Positions 9,926 to 20,588 of a stretch of 64,000 nucleotides of DNA are shown piece after piece. The number at the start of each line of letters is the position of its first letter. Positions within the stretch are counted from its first letter, which is position 1. Under the pieces are notes generated by a model that searched no databases, was not told the DNA's origin, and saw only the letters and a list, made by a program, of their open reading frames with translations. Both the position numbers and the translations under genes were made by a program. The stretch comes from Batrachochytrium dendrobatidis JAM81 (taxonomy: Eukaryota; Chytridiomycota; Chytridiomycetes; Rhizophydiales). The stretch is taken from positions 473,468 through 537,467 of the forward strand of contig NW_006281116.1 in assembly GCF_000203795.2 (NCBI RefSeq), in the 5' to 3' direction.

Positions 9926-12900
9926 ATGCAGTTGGATGATATCATGAAAGAGTTGATTCAACACCTGGAAGATTTGAAACTATTAACAGCGGATGCTCAA
10001 GTATACAAGGCTGATGAAATATGGGACAGACTGCTTGACTTGATACAGGAATTGTACAATCATAGTTACAGTAAGTTTAATAGTCATTGTGTTATTGATG
10101 AATTCAAACTGTTGCTGATTTTGTGTTGGTTTGAAGTGGCATGATATACAGATGTAGTGCAGCGCTTACAGAGTATTGAACTGCAAGATATCACAGTCAA
10201 GTATTTGGAGTATAATCGACCCAGTTTACAGGTATTCATATATTGTAACAATAATGGATTGTTCATGACTAAACTAATCAACATGTGTTGCGTAGATCAA
10301 AGTAATGGAGTTTACTGTAGTGTTTTTGAGAATGACGTACAGTGATGATCAGTTCAAAGTATCTCAACGACTAAGCAACCAAATTGTACAGCTCATGCAA
10401 TCACCAAACCGTCAAGTCAAAATGGCGGCAAGTCATGATTGATATTGATCAAATGATTGACATTCAACTCATCTAGTGTCAATATGCATATAGGCGATAA
10501 AAACATGTAAAAAGCTGTACAAATATAAATGCTGGAGTGAGGAGTGTAAATTTGACATCAAGCCAATGGTCGAGATTATTGTTCAAGAGTCTGATCAAGA
10601 AATGCTCAGATTGGCGATTAACCTGTTTTTGAAAGTTTGTCATGATATTGACGATGAAAATGTATGTTTACAATGATACAATATTGGATCAGTTTGGACA
10701 GCGTCATGTCATGTCATGTTGATTTGATTGTATACTTGACATTGAACAATATCATTAGTTTGGCATCGTGGTATCAAGACTTGTTTCACGACTGGAATCA
10801 TCCAATGGTCTAGTTGCTGTTGGTTTCATCAGAAATCTTCAAACCATGTATCGGAGTATTCATCGTGATAACCCAGTAAAAGCAGCAGGATGTGGCATCA
10901 TTCCAACAATAGTCAATATGCTCAGGTATGTGGTGTTATGCATGAATGTGTGTCCAGTCATCACAATTGGTAAATTTGACATGTTTGGATTGACATGACA
11001 TGAATACAGGAGTGTCGATCAAGCAGTGGTTGATCAAAGTATTGAAATTATCCATAATTTTTCCAGCTATGTAAATTGTGAAGTGACTTCAGCCGAGTTG
11101 ATAAGATCGGGTTTGATTCAAACACTGAACGACTTGTGTATCAGATACAGCGACAACTTTGAACTAAAAAAACGCATAATCAAGATAGCAGGAACAATTG
11201 CATCCAAAATGCGCGAATTTCCTGTATCGCTTGTACGATCGTTGGTTTTTGAGCAATTGACGATATCGATGTGCAATCTCAATATCTATGACTGTTTGCG
11301 CCTGTTTGATCATGTCAACGACATGATTGAGAAATCTACAAACAAGGCCGAGATGATCAAGGTGTTTCAAGAATATGGAATTGTGAACCAACTCAACACT
11401 ATTCTTTCACGCAGAGATATACGTTTGTGTAACAGTCCTGTTCCTGATATTGTAAAACTACTCAAAACACTTGCTGATTTTGCCGACAATCATCCCGACA
11501 GTTCAATACGTACCGAGCTTGAGCAAGGCGGGATGTTTGAAAATCTAACGGCTATTGTAAAATCGGATGATACTGACTACATGAACAAAAGGGCTGCTGG
11601 CCAGATCATTGAAATGTATTTCCAGCATCGGGTTAATGTTGCTAATTCAGACATTCAGCCATACGACGACAATGCCAAAATTGATATGAAATCTGGAATG
11701 GCCGGATATAAACATGGACAGGCACGCACACTTGTCGAGATGCAGTATATCCAATATCTGCAATCTATACTCTGCAAACCCATGTGGTGGATCGATATCA
11801 CAAACCAGCATATTGTGGAGCAATGGAGGGCTGACTTACTCGATCAAAATATATCACCATCAACATTTAATCTTGCATTGGAACAACTCGGGGTTTTTGT
11901 CAAACAGCTTGTTTGTAGTAGCAGTGATGGATTGGGCACGATTGTACCAGGACCTGTTGAACTGACGTATATACTGGACAATGGCATACCTGACAATGTA
12001 TACACGCGATTGATGACAAATGTATCGGATATTGAACATGGATCAAATCACAACACTGGTCAAATGGTGCACAATCTGATTGATGCATCAATGTACAGTG
12101 TTGTATATGGACAAACGATGATTGCACCACTGGATATACGACTCAAATACACCAAAATGGTACCATGCGATATATTGTTATCGACTCGACTTGTTTCAGA
12201 TACGCCTATCATTGAAGGCAATCCCAAGTTTATATCATGCAAGTTCCAATGGCTTCCGAGTGAATTCCGTGTCGAACAGGATGGCAGTGTGACCATCAAC
12301 TCATACATCAACAATCTGAATCCGATATGGCATCGAGACATGTACAAATGCATTGCCAAAATATTCAAATGTTTTGTCCCAATGTTTGAAAGTCTGTTCA
12401 GAACGATGGATCCAATGTTCAAGTATATTGATATTTGCAATCGCACAAAGGGATATGAACCACCAAGCCAGTCAGATCATGATGATATGCAGCCAGACAC
12501 TCGAGTCATTCGTCCCGTGTATGTACCAACACTTCCGGAACATTTTGAATCCAAATATGAATTAGCAAAGCCAGTGTCACTGCGTGGTCGTAATCTGCAA
12601 GTCATTGTCAAACTCACCAACATTCAACTGACACCATCCAAACCTAAATACAACGAGGGAAACTGGCACATTGAAGGTCCAACTAACGAATCGATTGTTG
12701 CAACTGGACTGTATTACTATGACGTGGAAAATATCACCACACCCAAACTCGATTTCCGCGAGGCTGTTGATTGTTTTGATTATCAAGGAGCATCTGATAT
12801 GTATTGGAAAGATGTGTGTGACATTGATCAAGAATCACCACGCAATCAGTATATAGGATCGCTTGAATTACCAAATGGTCGATGTGTAGTTTATCCCAAT

Positions 12901-13224
12901 CGATACCAACACAAAGAACAATCATTTGAACTTGCAGATCCAACTCAACCAGGACATTGCAAGATTCTGACATTTTTTGTAGTGAATCCAGCATGTCGGA
13001 TTGTTTCGACTGCACATGTGGCTCCACAACAACCACAATGGTACAACTCGAGTCTTGACAAGGCACACGTACCGCCTGAACTGTGGAATGATATCACGCA
13101 GTATATTCAAGGTGTTCAATCACCAACTGAAGCCAAACACTATCGAGATGAATTGACAAGTGACCGAACTCAAATCACAGCGGTATACAACGAATACATA
13201 TATGAGCGGGTGATTGATCTTTGA
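9926..13224 (+). CDS. Armadillo-like helical protein fused to a DUF4246 domain
   Basis: The readable exons are 9926-10070, 10152-10231, 10296-10431, about 10545-10661, 10759-10925 and 11010-13224. The junctions at 10070/10152, 10231/10296, 10661/10759 and 10925/11010 have GT-AG ends and fitting phases. The exon 3-4 junction does not resolve: the only donor, GTCATG at 10432, leaves a phase no nearby acceptor matches. The N-terminal part is helical and ARM/HEAT-like (AAGCGIIPTIVNMLR, SIEIIHNFSSY, SGLIQTLNDLC). From about 11700 the long last exon shows DUF4246 landmarks: VHNLIDASMYSVVYGQT, FQWLPSEF, INNLNPIWH, LQVIVKLTNIQLTPSKPKY, WHIEGPTNESIVATGLYYYD, YPNRYQHKEQSFEL, STAHVAPQQPQW. DUF4246 is a fungal family thought to be related to Fe(II)/2-oxoglutarate oxygenases; the substrate is unknown. 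The last exon is intact, so the gene may be live. Confidence 0.75.
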
Positions 13225-13680
13225 TGGTGGATTGTGAGGTTGTGATTTATACAACAATGAGTTGCAATGCCAGTCATATCTATGCAATTAAATGGATCGA
13301 ATAAATTGAATGAATTGAATCAATCATGTCAATCATGACAATGATTGTTGATTATATTGACTGATTGTGTACAATTGATTGATACAAGTGATATGGATGC
13401 ATCATTCGGTGTTGTTGAATCAGATCATTGCTTGATTCTGTCAATGTGATCAAATGGATTACTACAAAACTGGACATGCTCAAGTTGAATCAAGTATTGA
13501 ATCGAGTATTGGATTGATATTTACACACAACCACAATTGTAACCACAATTGCAATCAGCACAGTCTGAATATTAGACATTTGAACATCACATATCGAGTT
13601 GTGGATAAATGCGAGTTGGCATATTGGACTGTTTTTGTAGTTTATTAATGATTTGATTCACGACTGTTTGAATTCAAGGC
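13225..13680. other. Intergenic, AT-rich with simple direct repeats
   Basis: No gene is supported. Near 13295-13345 a run of AATTGAATGAATTGAATC and CAATCATGTCAATCATGAC units forms a degenerate short repeat. A 64-codon frame at 13454-13648 has no recognisable features. Confidence 0.5.
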
Positions 13681-15230
13681 TCAATATGGATTACAACTGG
13701 ATTGTCATTGTTTTCATTTGGAATGACAAATCTGTCAATGTGTTGATTGATTCCTAGTTCATTGATCAAATAAGAATCAATTCCACCAGCAATAGTGTCC
13801 GTCACATTCGAGTTGTTGGGAAATACTTTTGATAGTTTTGGTTAGATTGAACAGTCTGGTTTAGTCAAGTAAACCAATATCTCCATAAACATGTGCTGTG
13901 AAGTTGTTTCATTTGGAAAACCGCATGACGAAACAGATTCCAATACATTGGTCGATATTGATGAGACAACATTGCGTATGAGTTTTTGAAGAGACAAATG
14001 TTGTGATGGAAAGCAGTTTGTGAATGTCCATTTGAATAGTATTTTTTGACCAACAGCAAAGTAAAAGCAAGTTCAAGATCGGACGACTCCATCAATATTC
14101 CAGCCTTTTGAGTGATGAATAAGATTCCATATTTTGTTGAGTTTCCAAGTTGTCCAATCGATGATTTTTGTCAGGCATTTCTTGAGTAATAGTTTAAAAC
14201 CATTTCTAATCAGATCTGAATGGTCGCTTCCAAAACAACGAGTCATACCCGACATGGAATTGTTTGATAGACAGTATTGTAGTAGATCTGCTCGAGTGGA
14301 TTCAATGTTGTTTAGACATTGTGTTTTTAGATCATCAATCGACACACACAGCGCACCAACAAGACCATCACATTCCGTTACAAGAACATGTTTCAAGGTC
14401 TCATTGTTCATGTTGTTTGGCAACCCAATAACGAGTAAATCCAGAAATTCATGAAATTCACAGAGTTTGGCTGGAATAAGTAGAAAGTCACTTTTCAAGA
14501 CCTGAAAGACTACCGAGTTCAACAGGACTTGAAATTCCTCCAACAAAAAGATGGTTTGATGCAATGATAAATCGCATGCTTAATGACAACCAACTCAGCG
14601 ATGCTTTGATTAAAAGTCTCCATAAACTTGTATCTTGTAATTACTGTTGAGCATCATCAAGAAACAACAGTTTTACTTTTTCCAATTCTATCCGTTGTTG
14701 TTTGGAACAATCAATGCATTTCCAACAAAAGTGTCGTGCAATCTTGTCCAAGAAACAAATCCAAATGACATTTGTTTGAGACTATGTTGATACATATTAA
14801 TGAATATAGGTTTTGCAGAATCAGATGAACAAGTCAATATGACAAACCGATACTCAAACCAAGTATGTGAGTTTGTCAAGTTGATCAGGTCTTTTGAGAT
14901 GATTTGTAGAAACATTGATACCATTGATCTGGATAGTTTTCTTGAAAGGATTGGATGAACCAGTGATTGTTGGGTTTGAGCCAACATCATTCTTGGATTT
15001 GATGATGAGTGGACTGGATCCAACAGTCCCATTTGTTACAAGTGCAGCAAGCGAGTCCCATGCGTTGTAGTTGGTCTCGACTTGATCCATCACAGAGTGG
15101 ATATTCAGTTAGTGTATCGACCAAAAGTGATCCTGTCTTGTAATCTGCGACCAAGCCAACAGGTTCTATTGCTGAACAACAGCCTGTTGTTGACTTGGTC
15201 GCAACCACCATCATTGAGACAACTAAAAGG
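13680..15230 (-). pseudogene. CRN: Decayed Crinkler (CRN) effector gene
   Basis: Read on the minus strand, a CRN header end is visible at 15090-14990 (SLAALVTNGTVGSSPLIIKS, the usual end of the header before the body). Body pieces in changing frames follow: 15093-14854, then 14564-14073 (SIDDLKTQCLNNIESTRADLL, FGSDHSDLIRNG), then 14095-13680. At least three frame changes or stops interrupt it, for example after VVRS near 14075. No Walker A motif is readable. It lies head-to-head with the CRN remnant on the plus strand, and their headers occupy 15.0-15.3 kb. CRN proteins are host-targeted or inter-strain effectors with a ubiquitin-like header and toxin-like C-terminal domains; this copy is dead. 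Confidence 0.6.
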
Positions 15231-16674
15231 CTTGTTGGTATTCCAGTCGACCATCAACTCCTTACTTTCCACTTTGTTGTTGATGGAGTGGAAATAACTT
15301 GCAATTCATGGTATTGTCTTGCTGTTCTTGGACTAGATCAAACCACTGGAACTGATCCACTCATCAAATCCAATACATTATGCTTGGTCAAACTCTGTAT
15401 CATCAACACTAGACACTGTAATGGACATGAACTCACTTTACAAACCACTCTTGTGAACCTTGTCCAGTCGATACACTTGTATGATGAACACAACTGTTGT
15501 GTGTCCAACATTCAATTAAAACCATTCATCTGGATCAAACCATCATGAACATCGACATCAAAGACATTGACACAATCCCTAATGTTTTGTATTCAAAAGT
15601 CTATTCTGGCAACATACAAATCGGAATAGAAATGCCAATCGACAGACTGACAACTACACAATATTGTCATGATCGGTGTCAGTGGATGTGAACAACAACC
15701 TGCCATGGTTTGTGTCGATATTGTGTATTTGACTGTTTTATCGACCTGATTTCAGTGCAATGATTGACAAGTTGGCACAGTTGGCACCTGCCAAAAAGAC
15801 GGACAAGAATCAAGCAGTCTTTGAATACCAATCTAAAAGACTGATCCAGTGTTTGATTTCTGCTCGTATTTTTGTTCTGAAAACACTCTGTGAAACAAAT
15901 CCCGATCTCAAGCCTTTTACATGGCTATGCATTCAAACAAGTATACAAACTGGTGTACTCTTTTGTAAAATATTCAAACATCTATCTAAGCTTCCTTGGT
16001 CTGCGTTTGATAAAGTCTATCAACAATTGAAATCATGGTTCCTAAAAGACGGTCGTGTTATATTTGACGAATCGCAGCATATGCCAAGTCTTTTAAAGTC
16101 GGGCTATCGTTCAACAACAATCCATCAACACTGCTGGACAATTTGATTTTCCTCAGTCGTTGTTTTCGTTTTTGACCAGAACTATTATCCAAGATGACTT
16201 CAACAATATATGGTGCGGAACACAAATGCGAATCTGCATTATGGACTTGACATACTCTGCTGCTGGACTCAAACCAGATAATATGTTGATATTCACCGAC
16301 TTCAACTACTTGAAATCATCCGATATTTTCAAACTACTATTGATGTGTCAAAAAATATTGACCTTCAAGAAATCTCACAGTCTCTTCAAGGTCGTCCAAG
16401 ACTTTTTGTTTCATTTTTACACAAATTGATTGATTCGACTGATATCAATGATTGTTATCGTGGTTATATACAGGAAATGACGTCAAAATCTGGCATGTAT
16501 TTGCCTCATTCATCATTTCACTGTTCCTGGAAGGACCGAATCGACTGGATTATCAAACCCATTAAAGATGCCGACTATTGTGTTGCTAAAACTAGATTGG
16601 TATTGGAGATACTTGTCCATCTACTTATTGATCCAAAACTCAGATCTGATTGTTTCCCTTGTGTATTTTGTTAA
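15110..16674 (+). pseudogene. CRN: Decayed Crinkler (CRN) gene with P-loop ATPase-type body
   Basis: Header codons run from about 15110, with a stop near 15153, to 15390 (VVDGVEITCNSWYCLAVLGLDQ, then DPLI). A degenerate Walker A region near 15672-15690 reads IGVSGC and then loses the GKT. The body at 15760-16146 contains LIQCLISARIFVLKTL and a Walker B-like RVIFDESQH near 16055-16080, as in CRN ATPase modules. Further pieces are at 16160-16429 and 16345-16674 in other frames, ending VLEILVHLLIDPKLR before a stop. Several frameshifts make it non-functional. Its last codons form the left end of the 3.8-kb direct repeat starting near 16621. Confidence 0.65.
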
Positions 16675-16827
16675 ACAGTCATACACACTACTTGTTTGAA
16701 CGTATTAGTTTGCAGCAACTATTGCAACTATTACAACTGCTACCCATATTATTGTTATCAAGTTTCGAGATCAACTCGTTTTACATTTCCATTTCCATTC
16801 ATTTGGTGACACCCTACAACACCAATA

Positions 16828-18078
16828 ATGAATTCACTGTGGTCCCGTCTCAACATCCTATCGGCTCTTTCTCCAAAACAGTCTTGCCGTAGTGTGCAAA
16901 ACACTATTCCCCAACCAACCAATGCTTGTGAAAATGCACCACACCTTGCCGAAGCAAGCATGAATCCAGAAAGGTATGCAGTACAGTATTTGTATTATAG
17001 TTGTGCATCTGAATATTGTATTTTGGTTACACAACACATTGCTAACATGACTGTTTACTTGCATGTGTATTATTTACGATTTGATGATTGCATTTACGGT
17101 ATTTTGGGATGGACTCGAAACGTTGCCGAATTTAATTTTGTTGATTCGACTCCGACTACGCGACTTTGATGGTAATGATTTTGACTGTTTTTGATGCTAT
17201 CTAATGTCATTGAACGTCATTCGATGTGTATCAATTGTGATTTGTGTTGGTTGGTATGATGTGCTGGTTGATTATTATTTGGGATTGAATTGGTTGATGC
17301 CTAATTTGATTTATGAGACAATGGGTTGAATGCTACTTTAAACTTTTACTGTTGTTTGTGCATAATTTTGTAATGTTGTGATTGACTAGTTCAAATCAGG
17401 AAAACATATATACTGATATGTATACATTCAGTTCAATCAGTGCAATCAGTCCAATCAATGATTCAAGAATCCCTACTTCACCAAGTAAGTGTGTGATTTT
17501 TGTATCAATTTCTCACGAGTTTTGGATGTACATGCATGTGAATGCATGTATTGTGGATTGTTTAGGCTGTAGTGTGTTGATGGTAACTATACTGATTATA
17601 TTGACTGATGGATTGTTTTAAAACATTTACATTATAGTCTCGTCCCTGATTGAGGCAGCTATGATACTGCAGTCTGGAAAGCAATGCGACTCTACAGTAT
17701 CAACCATATATACTGCAGAGTCCATTGCACCAGATTCAGCAGTGGCTGGCCATTCATCAGGACCCGTTGAGCATTATACCGATGCTCAAGCATCTATGCT
17801 GTCATACAGCTATGCTAAACGGGTTTTGGCGTGTGACAAACCGCCTTTTGAAACTCGGTATAAAGTAAGTTGGTTGTATTAGTATAAATCTTGGGTTTAG
17901 CCTTGAAATTGCACAAGCTGTGCTGGATTGATACAACTGTATAGTTATGGTTGACTAATGTTTTATTTATTGGTATGTGTCAACCATTTATATTTGACAG
18001 GCTGACCAGATGATGTACACAAGCAGTAAGCTTCCCGGTGAGGTTGATAGATTGAGAATGTGGCAGCCCATGTCATGA
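16828..18078 (+). CDS. Spliced gene of unknown function in repeat copy A
   Basis: Four exons join in phase: 16828-16973, 17390-17484, 17638-17864 and 18001-18078. Donors are GTATGC, GTAAGT and GTAAGT; acceptors are ACTAG, TATAG and GACAG. The product is about 181 residues, beginning MNSLWSRLNILSALSPKQS. It includes QNTIPQPTNACENAPHLAEASMNPE, a Ser/Ile-rich middle and ASMLSYSYAKRVLACDKPPFETRYK, and ends WQPMS. I recognise no domain. After the TGA at 18076 the same frame stays open for about 58 codons (ISVCEYVRELQVSGSTIVDN...), so the stop may be a lesion in a longer gene. The intact splice sites in both copies argue that it was a real gene recently. Confidence 0.55.
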
Positions 18079-18248
18079 CTGAGTGATTCCATCAGTGTCT
18101 GTGAGTATGTGCGCGAGTTACAAGTTTCTGGTTCAACAATCGTTGATAACAAAACATCCATTACAGTCAAAAATAAGACCCAATCACGGTGCTCAACCAG
18201 ATCCTGTTCAGTGTTTGCAGTCTCTGCAGTGGTGACTGGACCAAACTC

Positions 18249-18932
18249 ATGATTGCTGAAAACATGGCAAGATCACCGCATCAATCAACCAGTACCGTTT
18301 ACTCGACCACCCAATGCATCCGTGACAAATGTAAGGTGCTTTCGATTGATCCAGACAGTGCATCTGTGTCTGATGCAACTCGACTGGTATATGTAGTTGG
18401 ATCTGTGGGCATGCGATTGATCAACAGCGATTTGTCAGTGTACACGCAGACCAACAATTTGTGTGGTATCAGTCCAATCCAAACTACTGGCAGGGCAATT
18501 CGAGGTAATATGAACTCGATTGGAAACGTTGACTTTTTCACATTGATGGACGAAATGCTACAAACAGTCAAATACCTCACCATGCAAGTTGTATTCCTGA
18601 AAACTGATATGGACGCTGTGACTAGCGCATTTGGTCAGTTGCAGAGCCAAACCAATGACATTGTTGTCATGATGACCAAACACGACAGTGTCATTCGATC
18701 ATTACTGGGACAGATCTTGGTCAAACTGGACTCTGGTTGCTCACCAACACATGCAGTTGTTATACCAGTTGTGGTATTCGAAACCATTTCCACGACTGTG
18801 AACATCACCGCAACAGTGACTGTGTTTTGCCCACAAAGTCAATCCAAGTTGTTCATATGCGACAACAGCACGTTGCACACACACGCAGACTGTCGATACG
18901 GAATGTCAAGCAACAATCGACTTATTCCGTAG
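18249..18932 (+). CDS. Hypothetical 227-residue frame in repeat copy A
   Basis: The first ATG of this open frame is at 18249; the frame itself is open from about 18189. The product has a regular stretch (NVDFFTLMDEMLQTVKYLTMQVVFLKTDMDAVTSAF, split here only for orientation) with heptad-like hydrophobics that could form a coiled coil, then a Thr/Val/Ser-rich tail. It is in a different frame from the spliced gene that ends at 18078, and could be a further exon or a frameshifted continuation. Copy B keeps it open with few changes (V to A, I to T, S to N). No family is recognised. Confidence 0.4.
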   Translation: MIAENMARSPHQSTSTVYSTTQCIRDKCKVLSIDPDSASVSDATRLVYVVGSVGMRLINSDLSVYTQTNNLCGISPIQTTGRAIRGNMNSIGNVDFFTLMDEMLQTVKYLTMQVVFLKTDMDAVTSAFGQLQSQTNDIVVMMTKHDSVIRSLLGQILVKLDSGCSPTHAVVIPVVVFETISTTVNITATVTVFCPQSQSKLFICDNSTLHTHADCRYGMSSNNRLIP

Positions 18933-19743
18933 TCGTGCAATTGTTGACATAAATGCCATTGTGGTCAATGCTGTATCGACTGGTGTCGAACCTTGAATGA
19001 ATGCTGCAACTCGCATTTGTTTATTGCGTTTTGCATCGAATGCAATGTGCACACTCAATAAACTTTGTGGTATTCTGGTCACATTCCGTATCAATCTGCA
19101 ATGGATTACCAACATCCATACAATCAACAACACGATCAGATTATTAGTAGATCAATCTATTGCTGTCAAACTTGTAGTCATGACACAACTCGGTACAAAT
19201 CAGGTCAAGTTTGATCCAGAAACTCCAACAAAAAACATCAACCCGACCACTGAGCTGGCTGCTCGTTGACGGTTTGCTGGTTATGTGGGTTTATTGTTGA
19301 TGGGTAAGCGTGTAAACTGTCGTACACGCAATTTATACTGCGAGTTGATGGTCAAGTCTGACAATCTGCATTCGTGAACTTGTGTGCAAGCAGTGTTTTG
19401 TTGGATCTCAAACATCCTGCAACTCGCACAGTTGTTTGCACAGTTGCTCGCCTATCAATCCAACTGGATCTGCAACTCTGTCAAGCAAATCCGTAGTCCA
19501 ACCTGCTGATGTTGATGTGACTACAATAAACACGAAACTCACCGAAATAACACTTGCTGATCTGACAGGTCAATGAGTGACACTCTAACCATTAGTACCA
19601 AACAAACAACGTTTTGAATCAACAATCAACTGTCATGACAATTGGTAACGTTCGTGGTCATTTGGCATCCATCTCAAACCATCACATCAAACACATTTCC
19701 AAAATCGATTGCTGGACAACTCAACTCGGTGCACGAGTCCGTA

Positions 19744-19974
19744 TTACTGTGCCAGAGTTGTTAAACATTGGTAATGTGAAATATCATAAATAACGAGATA
19801 TTTCAGAGACTCATACGCGACGCATATATGTTTGAGGCGATGTCTATCGCAGCCATCACTTGTGCAATAACAAGATACTTTCTCAGCTATGACGTCTAAT
19901 TCACGGATACGCATAACCGTTATCCACATCTTTATAAAATGATCAATGTTTTCTTTTATCAATAAACAACACAA
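19744..19974 (-). CDS. Small minus-strand frame in repeat copy A, uncertain
   Basis: A 76-codon frame starting MCCLLIKENIDHFIKMWITVM, conserved in copy B (31154-31384) with one visible change (V to A). No domain is recognised. Conservation between near-identical copies is not evidence of selection. The rest of 18950-20440 holds short frames (18997-19269, 19382-19576) without recognisable features. Confidence 0.2.
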   Translation of the reverse strand: MCCLLIKENIDHFIKMWITVMRIRELDVIAEKVSCYCTSDGCDRHRLKHICVAYESLKYLVIYDISHYQCLTTLAQ

Positions 19975-20445
19975 TTAACTCATTGGTTCATTCCTTCATT
20001 CTCATCTTTTACTTTTGTGATATTCCTCCAAAACTATACTACATTAATATGTTGTCATACGTCCAAGAGCAACAGTATTGCTGTGGTGTGATGTTGGCAA
20101 CTATACACAACTTGACATGAATGACAATGTTGATGTCAAAACTGTCAATGTATTACAATATATTGGTCAACAGTGACTGCAATCAATGATAATGTTGCAG
20201 TCAATTCAATCCAATTGTTGATTGGAACAATCATTATCCACTTGTCAGATTCAGCATGTAAATGCATGTTTTGTAACACATTTACTAATCCAACAATTGA
20301 CTGATTAACAATAATTGAATATTAAAATGTTGAATAAAAGACTCGAGTCATTATATGAATGACGTAATCAATTGTTGAGTTGAATTGACACTTTATTAAA
20401 CAATACAAATAAACACATGACAAATGTTTAAACACTATTCAAAGT

Positions 20446-20503
20446 GTGAATTTGTCTCACATTGTTCACGTGATATTGAGTTTTGAATGTGAGACAAATT
20501 CAC
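20446..20503. promoter_or_regulatory. Perfect 18-bp inverted repeat upstream of CRN gene
   Basis: The arms GTGAATTTGTCTCACATT (20446-20463) and AATGTGAGACAAATTCAC (20486-20503) are exact reverse complements around a 22-base spacer. The spacer contains CACGTG at 20467-20472, a classic bHLH-type palindrome. It lies about 90-140 bases before the CRN start at 20589. The TGTCTCACATT core recurs upstream of the CRN genes at 31978 and 51682. A protein-binding or structural role is inferred. Confidence 0.55.
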
Positions 20504-20588
20504 GTTTTGATCTTTTTTTGTCATTTCATTGTTTCACTTTATTCTATTCTATATTATATATTCTATTTCTATTCTTTTATAAACTCTA

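Larger units (their letters stand above)
16621..20490. repeat. 3.8-3.9 kb direct repeat, copy A (upstream of CRN gene at 20589)
   Basis: Base for base this block matches copy B at 28031-31896 with a constant offset of 11410 and only scattered single-base differences seen by eye (for example 16771 A/G, 16816 G/C, 17311 C/A, 20082-20085 around GTGTGATG). It contains a spliced gene (16828-18078), a 247-codon frame ending at 18932, several small frames and a non-coding 3' part. The left end lies inside the 3' end of the decayed CRN gene and the right end is about 100 bases before a CRN start. No terminal inverted repeat or LTR was found, so it may be a segmental duplication rather than a transposon. 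Confidence 0.9.

Noticed and set aside
11164..13119. Several 60-128 codon frames inside the DUF4246 gene
   Set aside because: All are shadows in other frames of the 732-codon exon with clear DUF4246 motifs.
16758..17064. Minus-strand frames of 67-68 codons in the repeat copies
   Set aside because: They lie antisense to exon 1 of the spliced gene and are conserved only because the two copies are nearly identical.
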